From: Prunus persica
Taxonomy: Eukaryota > Streptophyta > Magnoliopsida > Rosales > Rosaceae
Direction: 5' to 3'
Assembly (NCBI RefSeq): GCF_000346465.2
Contig: NC_034014.1
Span: forward strand, 3,582,027 to 3,646,026
DNA length: 64,000 bases
Part shown: piece after piece, positions 1-11,480 of the stretch
How positions within the stretch are numbered: the stretch's first letter is position 1
How the letters are laid out: each line of letters begins with the position of its first letter
Translations under genes and position numbers: made by a program
The notes under the pieces: model-generated
What the model saw: the letters and a program-made list of their open reading frames with translations, nothing else
Databases searched by the model: none
What the model was told of the DNA's origin: nothing

Positions 1-486
1 TGTCTCGAATTAGATTGTTGTGGGTTTCAGAATGTGTAAAAGTCACCTCTGTGTAGCCTTGTTCTTGTGCTAGATTTAGTCGTTCACAAGTTCGTTTATT
101 CATAGGGTTGTATTTATGAAAGGAAAAGAAAAAGAAACTAAATTTCATTGATTTCATCACCTCGCATTCGTTTCTCTGCATTTGAGTTGAGTGTTGGGGT
201 TTGCTCAATTTAGCGAACTCTACCACAAGGTCATTACATTGGTGTTGTATTTTGATTTTGGCTGTGAAAAACAATTAATTTGAAGTTTTGCATGTATTTG
301 TGCAGAACTTAATAGTAGGTGTTACTGGAAATTGATTCTGTTTTATTTGCCATGTTGTTTCTTAAGCAACCAATGGTATAAATGTGTAAGTATGTTGGTG
401 TAGATGTGGCTGTATCTAGGCTATTAGGATCTTGAAATCTAATTATACTGATGGCTAATTCTTTGAATGTTGTTGGAATTCTGTAG

Positions 487-2135
487 GTGGTGGGCTTGGA
501 TTGATGATGGGCTTGCTTCTTGGGGCGTTAGACACTCCTCTAATGCAAGACGAAATGACTGGCAGACAGCAGTTCATATACCAAGCAAAGCAGATGGGCC
601 GGAGGAGTTGGAGTTCTGCAAGAGCATTTGCAGTTATGGGGTTTGTTTTCTCAGCTGCTGAGTGTGTTGTTGAAAAGGTATTGCCGAATGTGTTAAAATT
701 CATACTCTTAATTTTTATGTGATTGATAAGGTTTAACATCTTCGCTATGGGGGCTAATTCTGCATTGTTGTTTCAGGCACGAGCTAAACATGACACAACA
801 AATACAGTTGTTGCTGGATGTGTAACTGGAGGTGCGCTGTCAGCAAAAGGTAACCTTTTCCCCAATCTGTTAACCCTTTGTCTTTGTTGAAAATGTAATA
901 TGAATTTGTGATATGTTGTTAAACAAAAATTTAAACCGACATATACAGATCTTACACTTCAGATGAAGTCCATAAATCCAAGGAATTTCGTAGTCTATAT
1001 AATGATTATTGTCAACTCTGCATTATTGGAAGGTGAAATTGAATAGTCCCATCTTTTCTTTTGCAGAACATTTGTTAATTTGAGTTGCTGGTCTGAACTG
1101 ATTTCATTTAGATGTAGGGGTGGGGAAGACAAGTAAAATGCTATTTTGACAGAGCTGATGAATGGTGTTTGTAAAAAATTTAACACCTTCAAACATAAAC
1201 GGATGAGACTTATGCCATTGAATACATCAATTATCTGGCTGGAGACGCCTAAGGGGTTAGTGCCTAGTTCTAGCTCTATCAGTCAAATGCAGATACACCC
1301 CCTCCCCCTCCCCCAAATGGTCCCACAGTCCGCTCCCCAATCAATATTGAGCTGATGTTTAACATTTACTTTCAGAAGCTACATGATTGCTTCTGTTCAT
1401 GGAATTCATTCATTAGTCATCATGTTTATTTACCAGGGATTCTAGTAGTTAAATAATGCCATACATTATAGATGGATCCTTTGTTGTTTAACCATTTTAT
1501 AATAAGTTACAATAATTTAAAAATAAGAGGTTGCATACCTTTATAATTTCTCTGGTATCATAGTTAGAATCTGAAGTTTACATCTATAACCAAATTCAAC
1601 TTCTTAATCCTGTTTTGTCGCTCCTTAAGATGCAAATAGGAAACCAGAAACCATTTAGAGTGTTAGTTACCTTTACTAGTTGAACACTTCCTTGTCCTGG
1701 CGTAGACAGGGTATAGAGGGCAGTCATTGAGTAAGTCTCAATGTTGCCTTCAAGTTTCCGAAGCATAGATCGAATTGCCAGTATTAAACAGCACCATGCA
1801 TACTTTTTGGTTGCACTGTGTTACCTGTCTCCTGGTACATGTTTCATTTTTTTCAATTATTAAGTCTCACTGAAAGATAAGTGGTATAACATGGGTGAAA
1901 GGATGAGTAAACAATACAAGTACCGGCCCGAGTGGTTAAGAATTTGACCCTTGTTCGAATTGTTCTCATTATGGTTCTGCTATCTGTGAAATTTCCTTCG
2001 ATGCATATCAATCTCATGTTCTTACAATTTTCTTGTTGTGCTGTTTTAGGCGGTCCACAAGCAGCCTGTGTTGGCTGTGCTGGTTTTGCTGCATTTTCAG
2101 TGCTGATAGAGAAGTTTTTGGATAGACATGATTGA
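487..2135 (+). CDS. TIM22: TIM22 inner-membrane translocase, last three exons (5' end outside window)
   Basis: Three coding exons at 487-677, 777-849 and 2050-2135 join in frame with GT-AG introns. They encode the C-terminal part of a Tim17/Tim22/Tim23 family protein: a glycine-rich membrane segment (GGLGLMMGLLLGALD), the conserved stretch QQFIYQAKQMGRRSW, a second hydrophobic segment (FAVMGFVFSAAECVVEK), and the end CAGFAAFSVLIEKFLDRHD. By family knowledge TIM22 is the channel of the mitochondrial carrier translocase, which inserts metabolite carriers into the inner membrane. The start codon and N-terminus lie left of the window. Intron 3 is long (1200 bp). Its distal part, the last exon and the 3' UTR have been copied twice further right, each time in front of a CRL gene, so this is the parental locus. 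The family call is firm; the choice of TIM22 over other Tim17-like paralogues rests on remembered similarity to the Arabidopsis protein. Confidence 0.85.
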
Positions 2136-3111
2136 ATTTGAGGGCATTGCTATGTTGCCCCATTTTTGCAGACTAAAAGTACACAGATCAGTAGAAGAGA
2201 AATAGCATCTTGGCCTGCAGTAATACAGATGTTTTTGCTTAGATTCAACTTCAGCCCTTGTTATTATTATTTATCCCCTTTTATGAAGGGATGTACCAGC
2301 TAAATTACAAAGCCAATCATTTTGTATTATGTTATTCTGTTGACTGCAGTTCCAGTTTCATAATTTCAACAGAGGATATGTAACTGAGGAAATTGAATGG
2401 ATTATAGAGAATGTTTGCTGCAAGATTCAAATAAATACGTAGAAGGGAATTTATTGTTCCATTGTTGTATTAATTCCACAATATACTAAACTGGTAATGA
2501 TAAGGAATTTTTTTTCTTCGACGAGAGAGGGGATTTGAACTTGAGATTTCTTCTTTTCCATAGGAAGATAAGTAGTTATTGCGAGAGAATATTTATGTCT
2601 TTCATAGGGAAAACTCGGGTGAAAATTTCCTTATTACATGGCAAGATGAATGTCAAGCACTGACCAGTTATAACATAACATATGTTTAACACACCCTATG
2701 GCACGTGACAAGGAAGATGCACCCTATCAATAGTTGAAAGTCACTGGTATGCACAAGTAATTGAATTTCTACCGTGAAAATAAATATTTTTTAAAAATAT
2801 ATTGTAACTTATTCTATAAAAAAATATCAGTGCCAAATTAAATTTTAGGTGCAATAGTGGATCATGATATTGTATCCGCCTCTTGGCATTCAAGTTTAAA
2901 TCTCTCTCCCCATAAATTAGAGTAGTTTAGAATATTATCGATTCTTCAAAATAAAAAATAAAATATTAGACATGGGCATCGAAGTTCTTTTGGGCTTGTT
3001 TTAGAAGGTTCTCCGACGTGGCCCAAATCCAACTGGTCACCAGCAACAAGTAGCTGAAGTAACTGTAATCAAGCAAACCTCTCCTCTTGAAGGGGTACTA
3101 ACTAGGATAAT
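2136..3111. other. TIM22 3' UTR and CRL-A upstream region
   Basis: No gene is seen. The left third should be the TIM22 3' UTR. The stretch 2815-2960 has a SINE-like look (GTTTAAATCTC-type box, then A-rich tail) and is kept in all three units, but no target-site duplication was found, so this is only a suggestion. The right part is the promoter and leader of the first CRL gene. Confidence 0.4.
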
Positions 3112-5869
3112 ATGTCGAAGACAGGTGAGGTCGTATGCGTTACCGGTGGAAGTGGGTGCATTGGATCATGGCTCGTCCGCCTCCTCCTCGACCGTAATTA
3201 CACCGTCCATGCCACCGTCAAAGATCTCAGTTAGTTTACCATTTGCCTTTTCCATTTATCTACACAACTGCCATTTCCGTGCTGTTCAGTCTGAAACGTC
3301 GTCGTGTCGTTTTTGTTGCAGAGGACGAGGGTGAGACGAAGCATCTAGAAGCCCTAGAAGGAGCAGCGACGCGTCTCCGTCTCTTCCAGATCGACCTCCT
3401 CGACTACAACTCCATCTTCGCCGCCATCAATGGCTGCTCCGGCGTCTTCCACCTCGCCTCTCCTTGCATCATCGATCAAGTCCAAGACCCCGAGGTTGCT
3501 TCATCTTCACAAAAAGGCCATTAAAGGAAGCTCAATTCTTTGTAATTATGATTATATTTAGATGAAATTGTTGTGCTTTTTGTTATACAGAAGGAGCTTC
3601 TGGACCCGGCGATCAAAGGAGCGCTTAATGTTCTGACGGCAGCGAAGCAGGCTGGGGTCAGGCGAGTGGTGCTGACATCCTCCAACGCCGCCATCATTCC
3701 CAGCCCTTGCTGGCCGTCCGATAAGATCAAGGGTGAGGATTGCTGGACCGATATTGACTACTGCAAGCAGAAGGGAGTGAGTTACTGAGTGCCTAAGTTC
3801 TTTGTTATTATAGTTTGAAATTTTGAAAATTGGGGACTGTGATGTGATGCTGATTGTGTATGGTGTTCGGTTAGTTGTGGTATTCATTGTCGAAAACTTT
3901 GGCGGAGAAAGCTGCGTGGGAATTTGCCAAGGAGAAGGGATTGGATGTGGTTGTGGTGAATCCTGGCACCGTGTTGGGCGATGTCATTTCGCCCAGGCTC
4001 AATTCTAGCATGGTGACGCTAGTGCGCCTTCTTGAGGGTATTGTTCTCTGCACATTTGTGTTTGAATATCTTCTAGGATTACACCTGGAAGTAGATTGTT
4101 GACTCCATCCAATTCTCATATGTGCAGTCTTATTTGAATACTCTATTATTGTGTAATGTTCTGTTTCCTGATAGTTTGCCATGTTATGTTGCCAAATTGT
4201 TGATCGAAATCATACATTCAGATCAGACATAGTTTTGCATTTGATTGACAGTTTGTTTGATAACATAACATCTCTATAGTAAGAGAACATTTCCCATTTA
4301 TTATTTGTGGTAACATGAGACTAAGGTGACCACGTTCTTATTGAGGCTGTAGTTGGTAGATGAACCAGGAATCAGGTGGACATTAGATATTTTCTGAAAA
4401 GACATTTCTGCTAAAGAAAGGTTTGTGTTTGGTGTTTAAAATCTTGAAGTATTTCTTCATTTATAATACTTGAGTTTGTTTGAAGTTTTTTGCTTAGTTA
4501 ACCCCCAAGTTTGGAGAAGGTGTATTGCATGAGAATAAGTGTGTGTGGCAATAGAGGAATCCTTTTGCACCTCTTTGCTAGCAAGCAAATACTTGGCTCC
4601 TTTCCTGCAAATCACCCTTTCACATGTGTGCAGAATTTATTTTTATTTTTCTTTCTTTCGAGCGTTTAATGAGTTATCTTTGCACACGTGTGAAGCTGTG
4701 ATTCGCAAGTACATAGGACTGGCTTCGTCCAGATACGAAGCCATGCAGAGTCCCTGCTAGCATATGTTTCTCTTTAAGTTTGATAGTTTATGTCATTAAA
4801 GGGTCGGTTTTTGGTTTCCTTAAATTGTTTATCCATGTCGCCTTATCTCCTCTCCTGGTTAGTGGAGGACTGGACAGAAGGGTAATGGCCCTAGAGACAT
4901 CATGGCTGAAGTAACAAGGAAAATCGATCAACCTTAAAAAGAAAAAGAATTGACAATATCCTTGTCAATCTTTGCTGCAGGCTGCACTGAAACATACGAG
5001 AACATCTTTATGGGATCTGTGCATTTTAAAGATGTAGCTCTTGCACACATTTTAGTGTATGAGAACAAATCGGCCACTGGTAGACACCTGTGCGTTGAAG
5101 CTATATCACATTATGGTGACTTCGTGGCCAAGGTAGCTGAACTTTACCCTGAGTACAAGGTGCCGAGGTAAATTCCAGTCCTTAGACACCTGTAAAGTGG
5201 TTTTGCAACTGAATCTATGTGCATATATATATTTTTCCATAACTATGTGCATATATATTTTTTTTGCCATAACTATGTGCATATCTTAAGTTTAGGAGTT
5301 TGGTTTCCTGATAACAACAATAAGCATCAGAACGTCAAATATGCAGTATTGTGAAACTGATACCCTATGTTATAATTGATAGCAAAACAACAGATGATCA
5401 AGCTCGACCTCATCATAACACAGCTACAGCTCAATGTACTGAAATTATGTTCTCACAAATGGTTCTAACTGATTGTATTTAGTTAGACAGGTTGAGTGAT
5501 TTTAGGGATTAGTCTGTAACTGTATTGCTAAAGCTTACTATAAATACTTGTAAATCCTTCTCCATAAATTAATGAGAGAAAATCTGTTATTTTACAATAA
5601 TTACTGTCAAGACATCAAATGCTTCATTGCAACTTCTTTAACTGCCAGTACTCCTTTTACAGTCATTTCATGAACATATGGCTTTGAAATTGCTCAAGCT
5701 ATTAATATGTTTATTATTGTGCAGTTTGCCGAAGGATACCCAACCCGGGTTGCTGAGGGAAAAAAATGGAGCCAAGAAGCTAATGAACTTGGGTTTAGAA
5801 TTCATTCCCATGGATCAAATCATCAAGGATGCTGTTGAGAGCCTAAAGAGCAAGGGATTTATTTCATAA
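3112..5869 (+). CDS. Cinnamoyl-CoA reductase-like (CRL) NADPH-dependent reductase, copy A
   Basis: Six exons (3112-3229, 3322-3494, 3591-3776, 3875-4037, 4981-5167, 5725-5869) give 972 nt and 323 residues, the usual family length. It is an extended short-chain dehydrogenase. The Rossmann motif TGGSGCIG is at residues 11-18, catalytic Ser128 is in LTSS, and the catalytic Tyr/Lys pair is Y162 and K166 in WYSLSK. The end is [10 protein letters not shown]. True lignin CCRs carry a longer NWYCYGK-type motif here, which is absent, so the protein belongs to the CCR-like/DFR group (Arabidopsis AtCRL1-type); its substrate is unknown, probably an aldehyde, ketone or CoA thioester, and it should be cytosolic. 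Next to the catalytic Ser it has N129-A130 where copy C has I-S. The start follows from the full Rossmann fold; no in-frame upstream ATG was noticed. The reading frame is intact. Confidence 0.88.
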
Positions 5870-6102
5870 ACGAAACTGAAGGATATGAAACTTATGAGGA
5901 ACCTAGTTATTGTAGAAGTGGCGAGGACATGCAACCTAAATGATATAGTTAATGGATTGTGTTTAATATTATGTACCAGTCATGCCTCCGTGCAATCTGT
6001 ATATGAATAAATAAGCAACATTTGAATGTTCATAATCTTTTATGATGTGGTATTTGCTTAAAATTAAAAGTTAACATAGTCCCAAACTCAATTCTCATTT
6101 AC

Positions 6103-6367
6103 TGGTTTTCTATTATGATGTGGTATTTGCTGAAATTCACATCTATAACCAAATTCAGCTTCTTATTACTGTTTTGTTGCTCCTTAAGATGCAAATAGAA
6201 AACCAGAAACCATTTAGAGTGTTGGTTACCTTTAATTAGTTGAACACTTCCTTATCCTGGCGTAGACAGGTATAGAGAGAAGTTTTTGGATAGACATGAT
6301 TGAATTTGAGGGCATTTCTATGTTGCCCCATTTTTGCAGACTAAAAGTGCACAGATCAGTAGGAGAG
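6103..6367 (+). pseudogene. TIM22 fragment in unit 2, internally deleted
   Basis: From about 6133 the sequence matches TIM22 intron 3 (near 1572-1718). At about 6270 it jumps straight into the end of the last exon (near 2108), losing most of that exon and its splice acceptor. The copy runs into the run of N at 6368. It cannot encode TIM22. The surrounding bases (gtgcac, aggagag) agree with the unit 3 copy rather than with the parental locus. Confidence 0.8.
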
Positions 6368-6732
6368 NNNNNNNNNNNNNNNNNNNNNNNNNNNNNNNNN
6401 NNNNNNNNNNNNNNNNNNNNNNNNNNNNNNNNNNNNNNNNNNNNNNNNNNNNNNNNNNNNNNNNNNNNNNNNNNNNNNNNNNNNNNNNNNNNNNNNNNNN
6501 NNNNNNNNNNNNNNNNNNNNNNNNNNNNNNNNNNNNNNNNNNNNNNNNNNNNNNNNNNNNNNNNNNNNNNNNNNNNNNNNNNNNNNNNNNNNNNNNNNNN
6601 NNNNNNNNNNNNNNNNNNNNNNNNNNNNNNNNNNNNNNNNNNNNNNNNNNNNNNNNNNNNNNNNNNNNNNNNNNNNNNNNNNNNNNNNNNNNNNNNNNNN
6701 NNNNNNNNNNNNNNNNNNNNNNNNNNNNNNNN
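6368..6732. other. Assembly gap (365 N)
   Basis: The flanks align to unit 3 at 10552 on the left and 10918 on the right, which leaves exactly 365 bases (10553-10917) as the expected content: TIM22 3' UTR and following spacer. The gap therefore appears correctly sized, and no gene is expected inside it. Confidence 0.95.
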
Positions 6733-7294
6733 TTCCATTGGAGGATAATACTAGATAAGTAGTTATTGCGAGAGAATATTTATGTCTTTCATAGGGAAAA
6801 CTCGGGTGAAAATTTCCTTATTACATGGCAAGATGAATGTCAAGCACTGACCAGTTATAACATAACATATGTTTAACACACCCTATGGCACGTGACAAGG
6901 AAGATGCACCCTATCAATAGTTGAGAGTCACTGATATGCACAAGTAATTGAATTTCTACCGTGAAAGTAAATATTTTTTAAAAATTTATTATAACTTATT
7001 CTAAAAAAATATGAGTGTCAAATTAAATTTTAGGTGCAATGGTAGATCATGAAATTGTATCTTCCTTTTGGCATTCGAGTTTAAATCTCTCTCCCTATAA
7101 ATTAGAGTAGTTTAGAATATTATCCATTCTTCAAAATAAAAAATTAGACATGGGTATCGAAGTTCTTTTCGGCTTGTTTTAGAAGGTTCTCCGACGTGGC
7201 CCAAATCCAACTGGTCACCAGCAACAAGTAGCTGAAGTAACTGTAACCAAGTAAACCTCTCCTCTCGGAAGAGGTACTAACTAGGAAGGATAAT

Positions 7295-10056
7295 ATGTCG
7301 AAGACAGATGAGGTCGTATGCGTTACCGGTGGAAGTGGGTGCATTGGATCATGGCTCGTCCGTCTCCTCCTCGACCGTAATTACACCGTCCATGCCACTG
7401 TCAAAGATCTCAGTTAGTTTACCCTTTGCCTTTTCTATTTATCTACACAACTGCCATTTCCTTGCTGTTCAGTCTGAAACGTCGTCGTGTCGTTTTTGTT
7501 GCAGATGACGAGGGTGAGACGAAGCATCTAGAAGCCCTAGAAGGAGCATCGACGCGTCTCCGTCTCTTCCAGATCGACCTCCTCGACTACAACTCCATCT
7601 TCGCCGCCATCAATGGCTGCTCCGGCGTCTTCCACCTCGCCTCTCCTTGCATCGTCGATCAAGTCCAAGACCCCGAGGTTGCTTCATCTTCACAAAAAGG
7701 CCATAAAAGAAGCTCAATTCTTTGTAATTATGATTATATTTAGATGAAATTGTTGTGCTTTTTGTTATACAGAAGGAGCTTCTGGACCCGGCGATCAAAG
7801 GAACGCTTAATGTTCTGACGGCAGCGAAGCAGGCTGGGGTCAGGCGAGTGGTGCTGACATCCTCCAACGCCGCCATCATTCCCAGCCCTTGCTGGCCGTC
7901 CGATAAGATCAAGGGTGAGGATTGCTGGACCGATATTGACTACTGCAAGCAGAAGGGAGTGAGTTACTGAGTGCCTAAGTTCTTTGTTATTATAGTTTGA
8001 AATTTTGAAAATTGGGGACTGTGATGTGATGCTGATTGTGTATGGTGTTCGGTTAGTTGTGGTATTCATTGTCGAAAACTTTGGCGGAGAAAGCTGCGTG
8101 GGAATTTGCCAAGGAGAAGGGATTGGATGTGGTTGTGGTGAATCCTGGCACCGTGTTGGGCGATGTCATTTCGCCCAGGCTCAATTCTAGCATGGTGACG
8201 CTAGTGCGCCTTCTTGAGGGTATTGTTCTCTGCACATTTGTGTTTGAATATCTTCTAGGATTACACCTGGAAGTAGATTGTTGACTCCATCCAATTCTCA
8301 TATGTGCAGTCTTATTTGAATACTCTATTATTGTGTAATGTTCTGTTTCCTGATAGTTTGCCATGTTATGTTGCCAAATTGTTGATCGAAATCATACATT
8401 CAGATCAGACATAGTTTTGCATTTGATTGACAGTTTGTTTGATAACATAACATCTCTATAGTAAGAGAACATTTCCCATTTATTATTTGTGGTAACATGA
8501 GACTAAGGTGACCACGTTCTTATTGAGGCTGTAGTTGGTAGATGAACCAGGAATCAGGTGGACATTAGATATTTTCTGAAAAGACATTTCTGCTAAAGAA
8601 AGGTTTGTGTTTGGTGTTTAAAATCTTGAAGTATTTCTTCATTTATAATACTTGAGTTTGTTTGAAGTTTTTTGCTTAGTTAACCCCCAAGTTTGGAGAA
8701 GGTGTATTGCATGAGAATAAGTGTGTGTGGCAATAGAGGAATCCTTTTGCACCTCTTTGCTAGCAAGCAAATACTTGGCTCCTTTCCTGCAAATCACCCT
8801 TTCACATGTGTGCAGAATTTATTTTTATTTTTCTTTCTTTCGAGCGTTTAATGAGTTATCTTTGCACACGTGTGAAGCTGTGATTCGCAAGTACATAGGA
8901 CTGGCTTCGTCCAGATACGAAGCCATGCAGAGTCCCTGCTAGCATATGTTTCTCTTTAAGTTTGATAGTTTATGTCATTAAAGGGTCGGTTTTTGGTTTC
9001 CTTAAATTGTTTATCCATGTCACCTTATCTCTTCTTCTGGTTAGTGGAGGACTGGACAGGAGGGTAATGGCCCTAGAGACATCATGGCTGAAGTAAAAAG
9101 GAAAATCGATCAACCTTAAAAAGAAAAATAATTGACAATATCCTTGTCAATCTTTGCTGCAGGCTGCACTGAAACATACGAGAACATCTTTATGGGATCT
9201 GTGCATTTTAAAGATGTAGCTCTTGCACACATTTTAGTGTATGAGAACAAATCGGCCACTGGTAGACACCTGTGCGTTGAAGCTATATCACATTATGGTG
9301 ACTTCGTGGCCAAGGTAGCTGAACTTTACCCTGAGTACAAGGTGCCGAGGTAAATTCCAGTCCTTGGACACCTGTAAAGTGGTTTTGCAACTGAATCTAT
9401 GTGCATATATATATTTTTCCATAACTATGTGCATATATATATATATTTTTTTGCCATAACTATGTGCATATCTTAAGTTTAGGAGTTTGGTTTCCTGATA
9501 ACAACAATAAGCATCAGAACGTCAAATATGCAGTATTGTGAAACTGATACCCTATGTTATAATTGATAGCAAAACAACAGATGATCAAGCTCGACCTCAT
9601 CATAACACAGCTACAGCTCAATGTACTGAAATTATGTTCTCACAAATGGTTCTAACTGATTGTATTTAGTTAGACAGGTTGAGTGATTTTAGGGATTAGT
9701 CTGTAACTGTATTGCTAAAGCTTACTATAAATACTTGTAAATCCTTCTCCATAAATTAATGAGAGAAAATCTGTTATTTTACAATAATTATTGTCAAGAC
9801 ATCAAATGCTTCCTTGCAACTTCTTTAACTGCCAGTACTCCTTTTACAGTCATTTCATGAACATATGGCTTTGAAATTGCTCAAGCTATTAATATGTTTA
9901 TTATTGTGCAGTTTGCCGAAGGATACCCAACCTGGGTTGCTGAGGGAAAAAAATGGAGCGAAGAAGCTAATGAACTTGGGTTTAGAATTCATTCCCATGG
10001 ATCAAATCATCAAGGATGCTGTTGAGAGCCTAAAGAGCAAGGGATTTATTTCATAA
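7295..10056 (+). CDS. Cinnamoyl-CoA reductase-like (CRL) reductase, copy B (mosaic)
   Basis: Six exons at 7295-7412, 7505-7677, 7773-7958, 8057-8219, 9163-9349 and 9912-10056, again 323 residues with the same intron phases and catalytic Ser128, Tyr162 and Lys166. Private changes include G5D, K40N and A55S. It shares V90 and T108 with copy C, but all copy-A characters from residue 121 onward (R121, N129-A130, C137, S163, L193, I222). The switch lies between bases 7803 and 7843 in exon 3. From there through exon 4 and most of intron 4 it looks identical to copy A, base for base. The frame is intact and all splice sites are kept, so it should be expressed if its promoter works. Function as for copy A; the G5D change sits before the Rossmann motif and is probably tolerated. 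Confidence 0.87.
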
Positions 10057-10233
10057 ACGAAACTGAAGGATATGAAACTTATGAGGAACCTAGTTATTGT
10101 AGAAGTGGTGAGGACATGCAACCTAAATGATATAGTTAATGGATTGTGTTTAATATTATGTACCAGTCATGCCTCCGTGCAATCTGTATATGAATAAATA
10201 AGCAACATTTGAATGTTCATAATCTTTTATGAT

Positions 10234-10790
10234 GTGGTATAACATGGGTGAAAGGATGAGTAAACAATACAAGTACCGGCCCGAGTGGTTAAGAATTTGA
10301 CCCTTGTTGGAATTGTTCTCATTATGGTTCTGCTATCTGTGAAATTTCCTTCGATGCATATCAATCTCAGGTTCTTGCAATTTTCTTATTGTGCTGTTTT
10401 AGGCGGTCTACAAGCAGCCTGTGTTGGCTGTGCTGGTTTTGCTGCATTTTCAGTGCTGATAGAGAAGTTTTTGGATAGACATGATTGAATTTGAGGGCAT
10501 TTCTATGTTGCCCCATTTTTGCAGACTAAAAGTGCACAGATCAGTAGGAGAGAAATAGCATCTTGGCCTGCAGTAATACAGATGTTTTGCTTAGATTCAA
10601 CTTCAGCCCTTGTTATTATTATTTATCCCCTTTTATAAAGGGATGTACCAGCTAAATTACAAAGCCAATCATTTTGTATTATGTTATTCTGTTGACTGCA
10701 GTTCCAGTTTCATAATTTCAACAGAGGATATGTAACTGAGGAAATTGAATGGATTATAGAGAATGTTTGCTGCAAGATTCAAGTAAGTAC
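10234..10790 (+). pseudogene. TIM22 last exon plus 3' UTR, duplicated fragment in unit 3
   Basis: This copy starts in TIM22 intron 3 (homologous to 1882), keeps the splice acceptor and the whole last exon (about 10403-10488, ending FSVLIEKFLDRHD), and continues through the UTR. It has one coding change (GGP to GGL). Upstream exons are absent, so it is not a complete gene, although read-through or trans-exon use of the intact acceptor cannot be excluded. The left junction has 7 bp of microhomology (GTGGTAT, 10234-10240) shared by CRL downstream sequence and TIM22 intron. Confidence 0.85.
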
Positions 10791-11480
10791 GTAGAAGGGA
10801 ATTTCTTGTTCCATTGTTGTATTAATACCACAATACAATACTAGACTAGAAATGGTAATGAATTTTTTTTTTTTCTCTGATTGACGAAAGAGGGGATTCG
10901 AACTTGAGATTTCTTCTTTCCATTGGAGGATAATACTCTTTAAGTAGTTATTGCGAGAGAAAATTTGTGTCTTTGATTGGAAAAACTCGGGTGAGAATTT
11001 CCTTATCACATGGCAGGATGAATGTCAAACATTGACCAGTTCTAACATAACATGTGTTTATAACACACGCTATAGCACGTGACAAGGAAGATCCACCCTA
11101 TCAAAAATTGAGAGTCACTAGAATGCACAAGTAATTAAATTTCTACCATGAAAGTAAATTTTTTTTAAAATTTATTATAACTTATTCTAAAAAAATATCA
11201 GTGGCAAATTAAATTTTAGGTGCAATAGTAGATCATGATATTGTATCTTCCTTTTGGCATTCGAGTTTAAATCTCTCTCCCTGTAAATTAGAGTAGTTTA
11301 GAATATTATCCATTCTTCAAAATAAAAAATTAGACATGGGTATCGAAGTTCTTTTCGGCTTGTTTTAGAAGGTTCTCCGACGTGGCCCAAATCCAACTGG
11401 TCACCAGCAACAAGTAGCTGAAGTAACTGTAACCAAGCAAAGCTCTCCTCTCGGAAGAGGTACTAACTAGGAACGATAAT

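Noticed and set aside
1921..1965. tRNA- or SINE-like stretch in TIM22 intron 3 (CCCGAGTGGTTAAG, then TTGTTCGAATTG)
   Set aside because: Only loose A- and B-box resemblance; no cloverleaf, tail or target duplication.
3558..4182. Minus-strand open frames over CRL exons 3-4 (repeated in units 2 and 3)
   Set aside because: They mirror exons with clear plus-strand coding and cross introns; they are shadows of the CRL genes.
3112..10056. Treating CRL copies A and B as a haplotype duplication error
   Set aside because: Unit 2 has private substitutions, its own junction deletion and tracts from unit 3, which a duplicated haplotype of unit 1 would not show.
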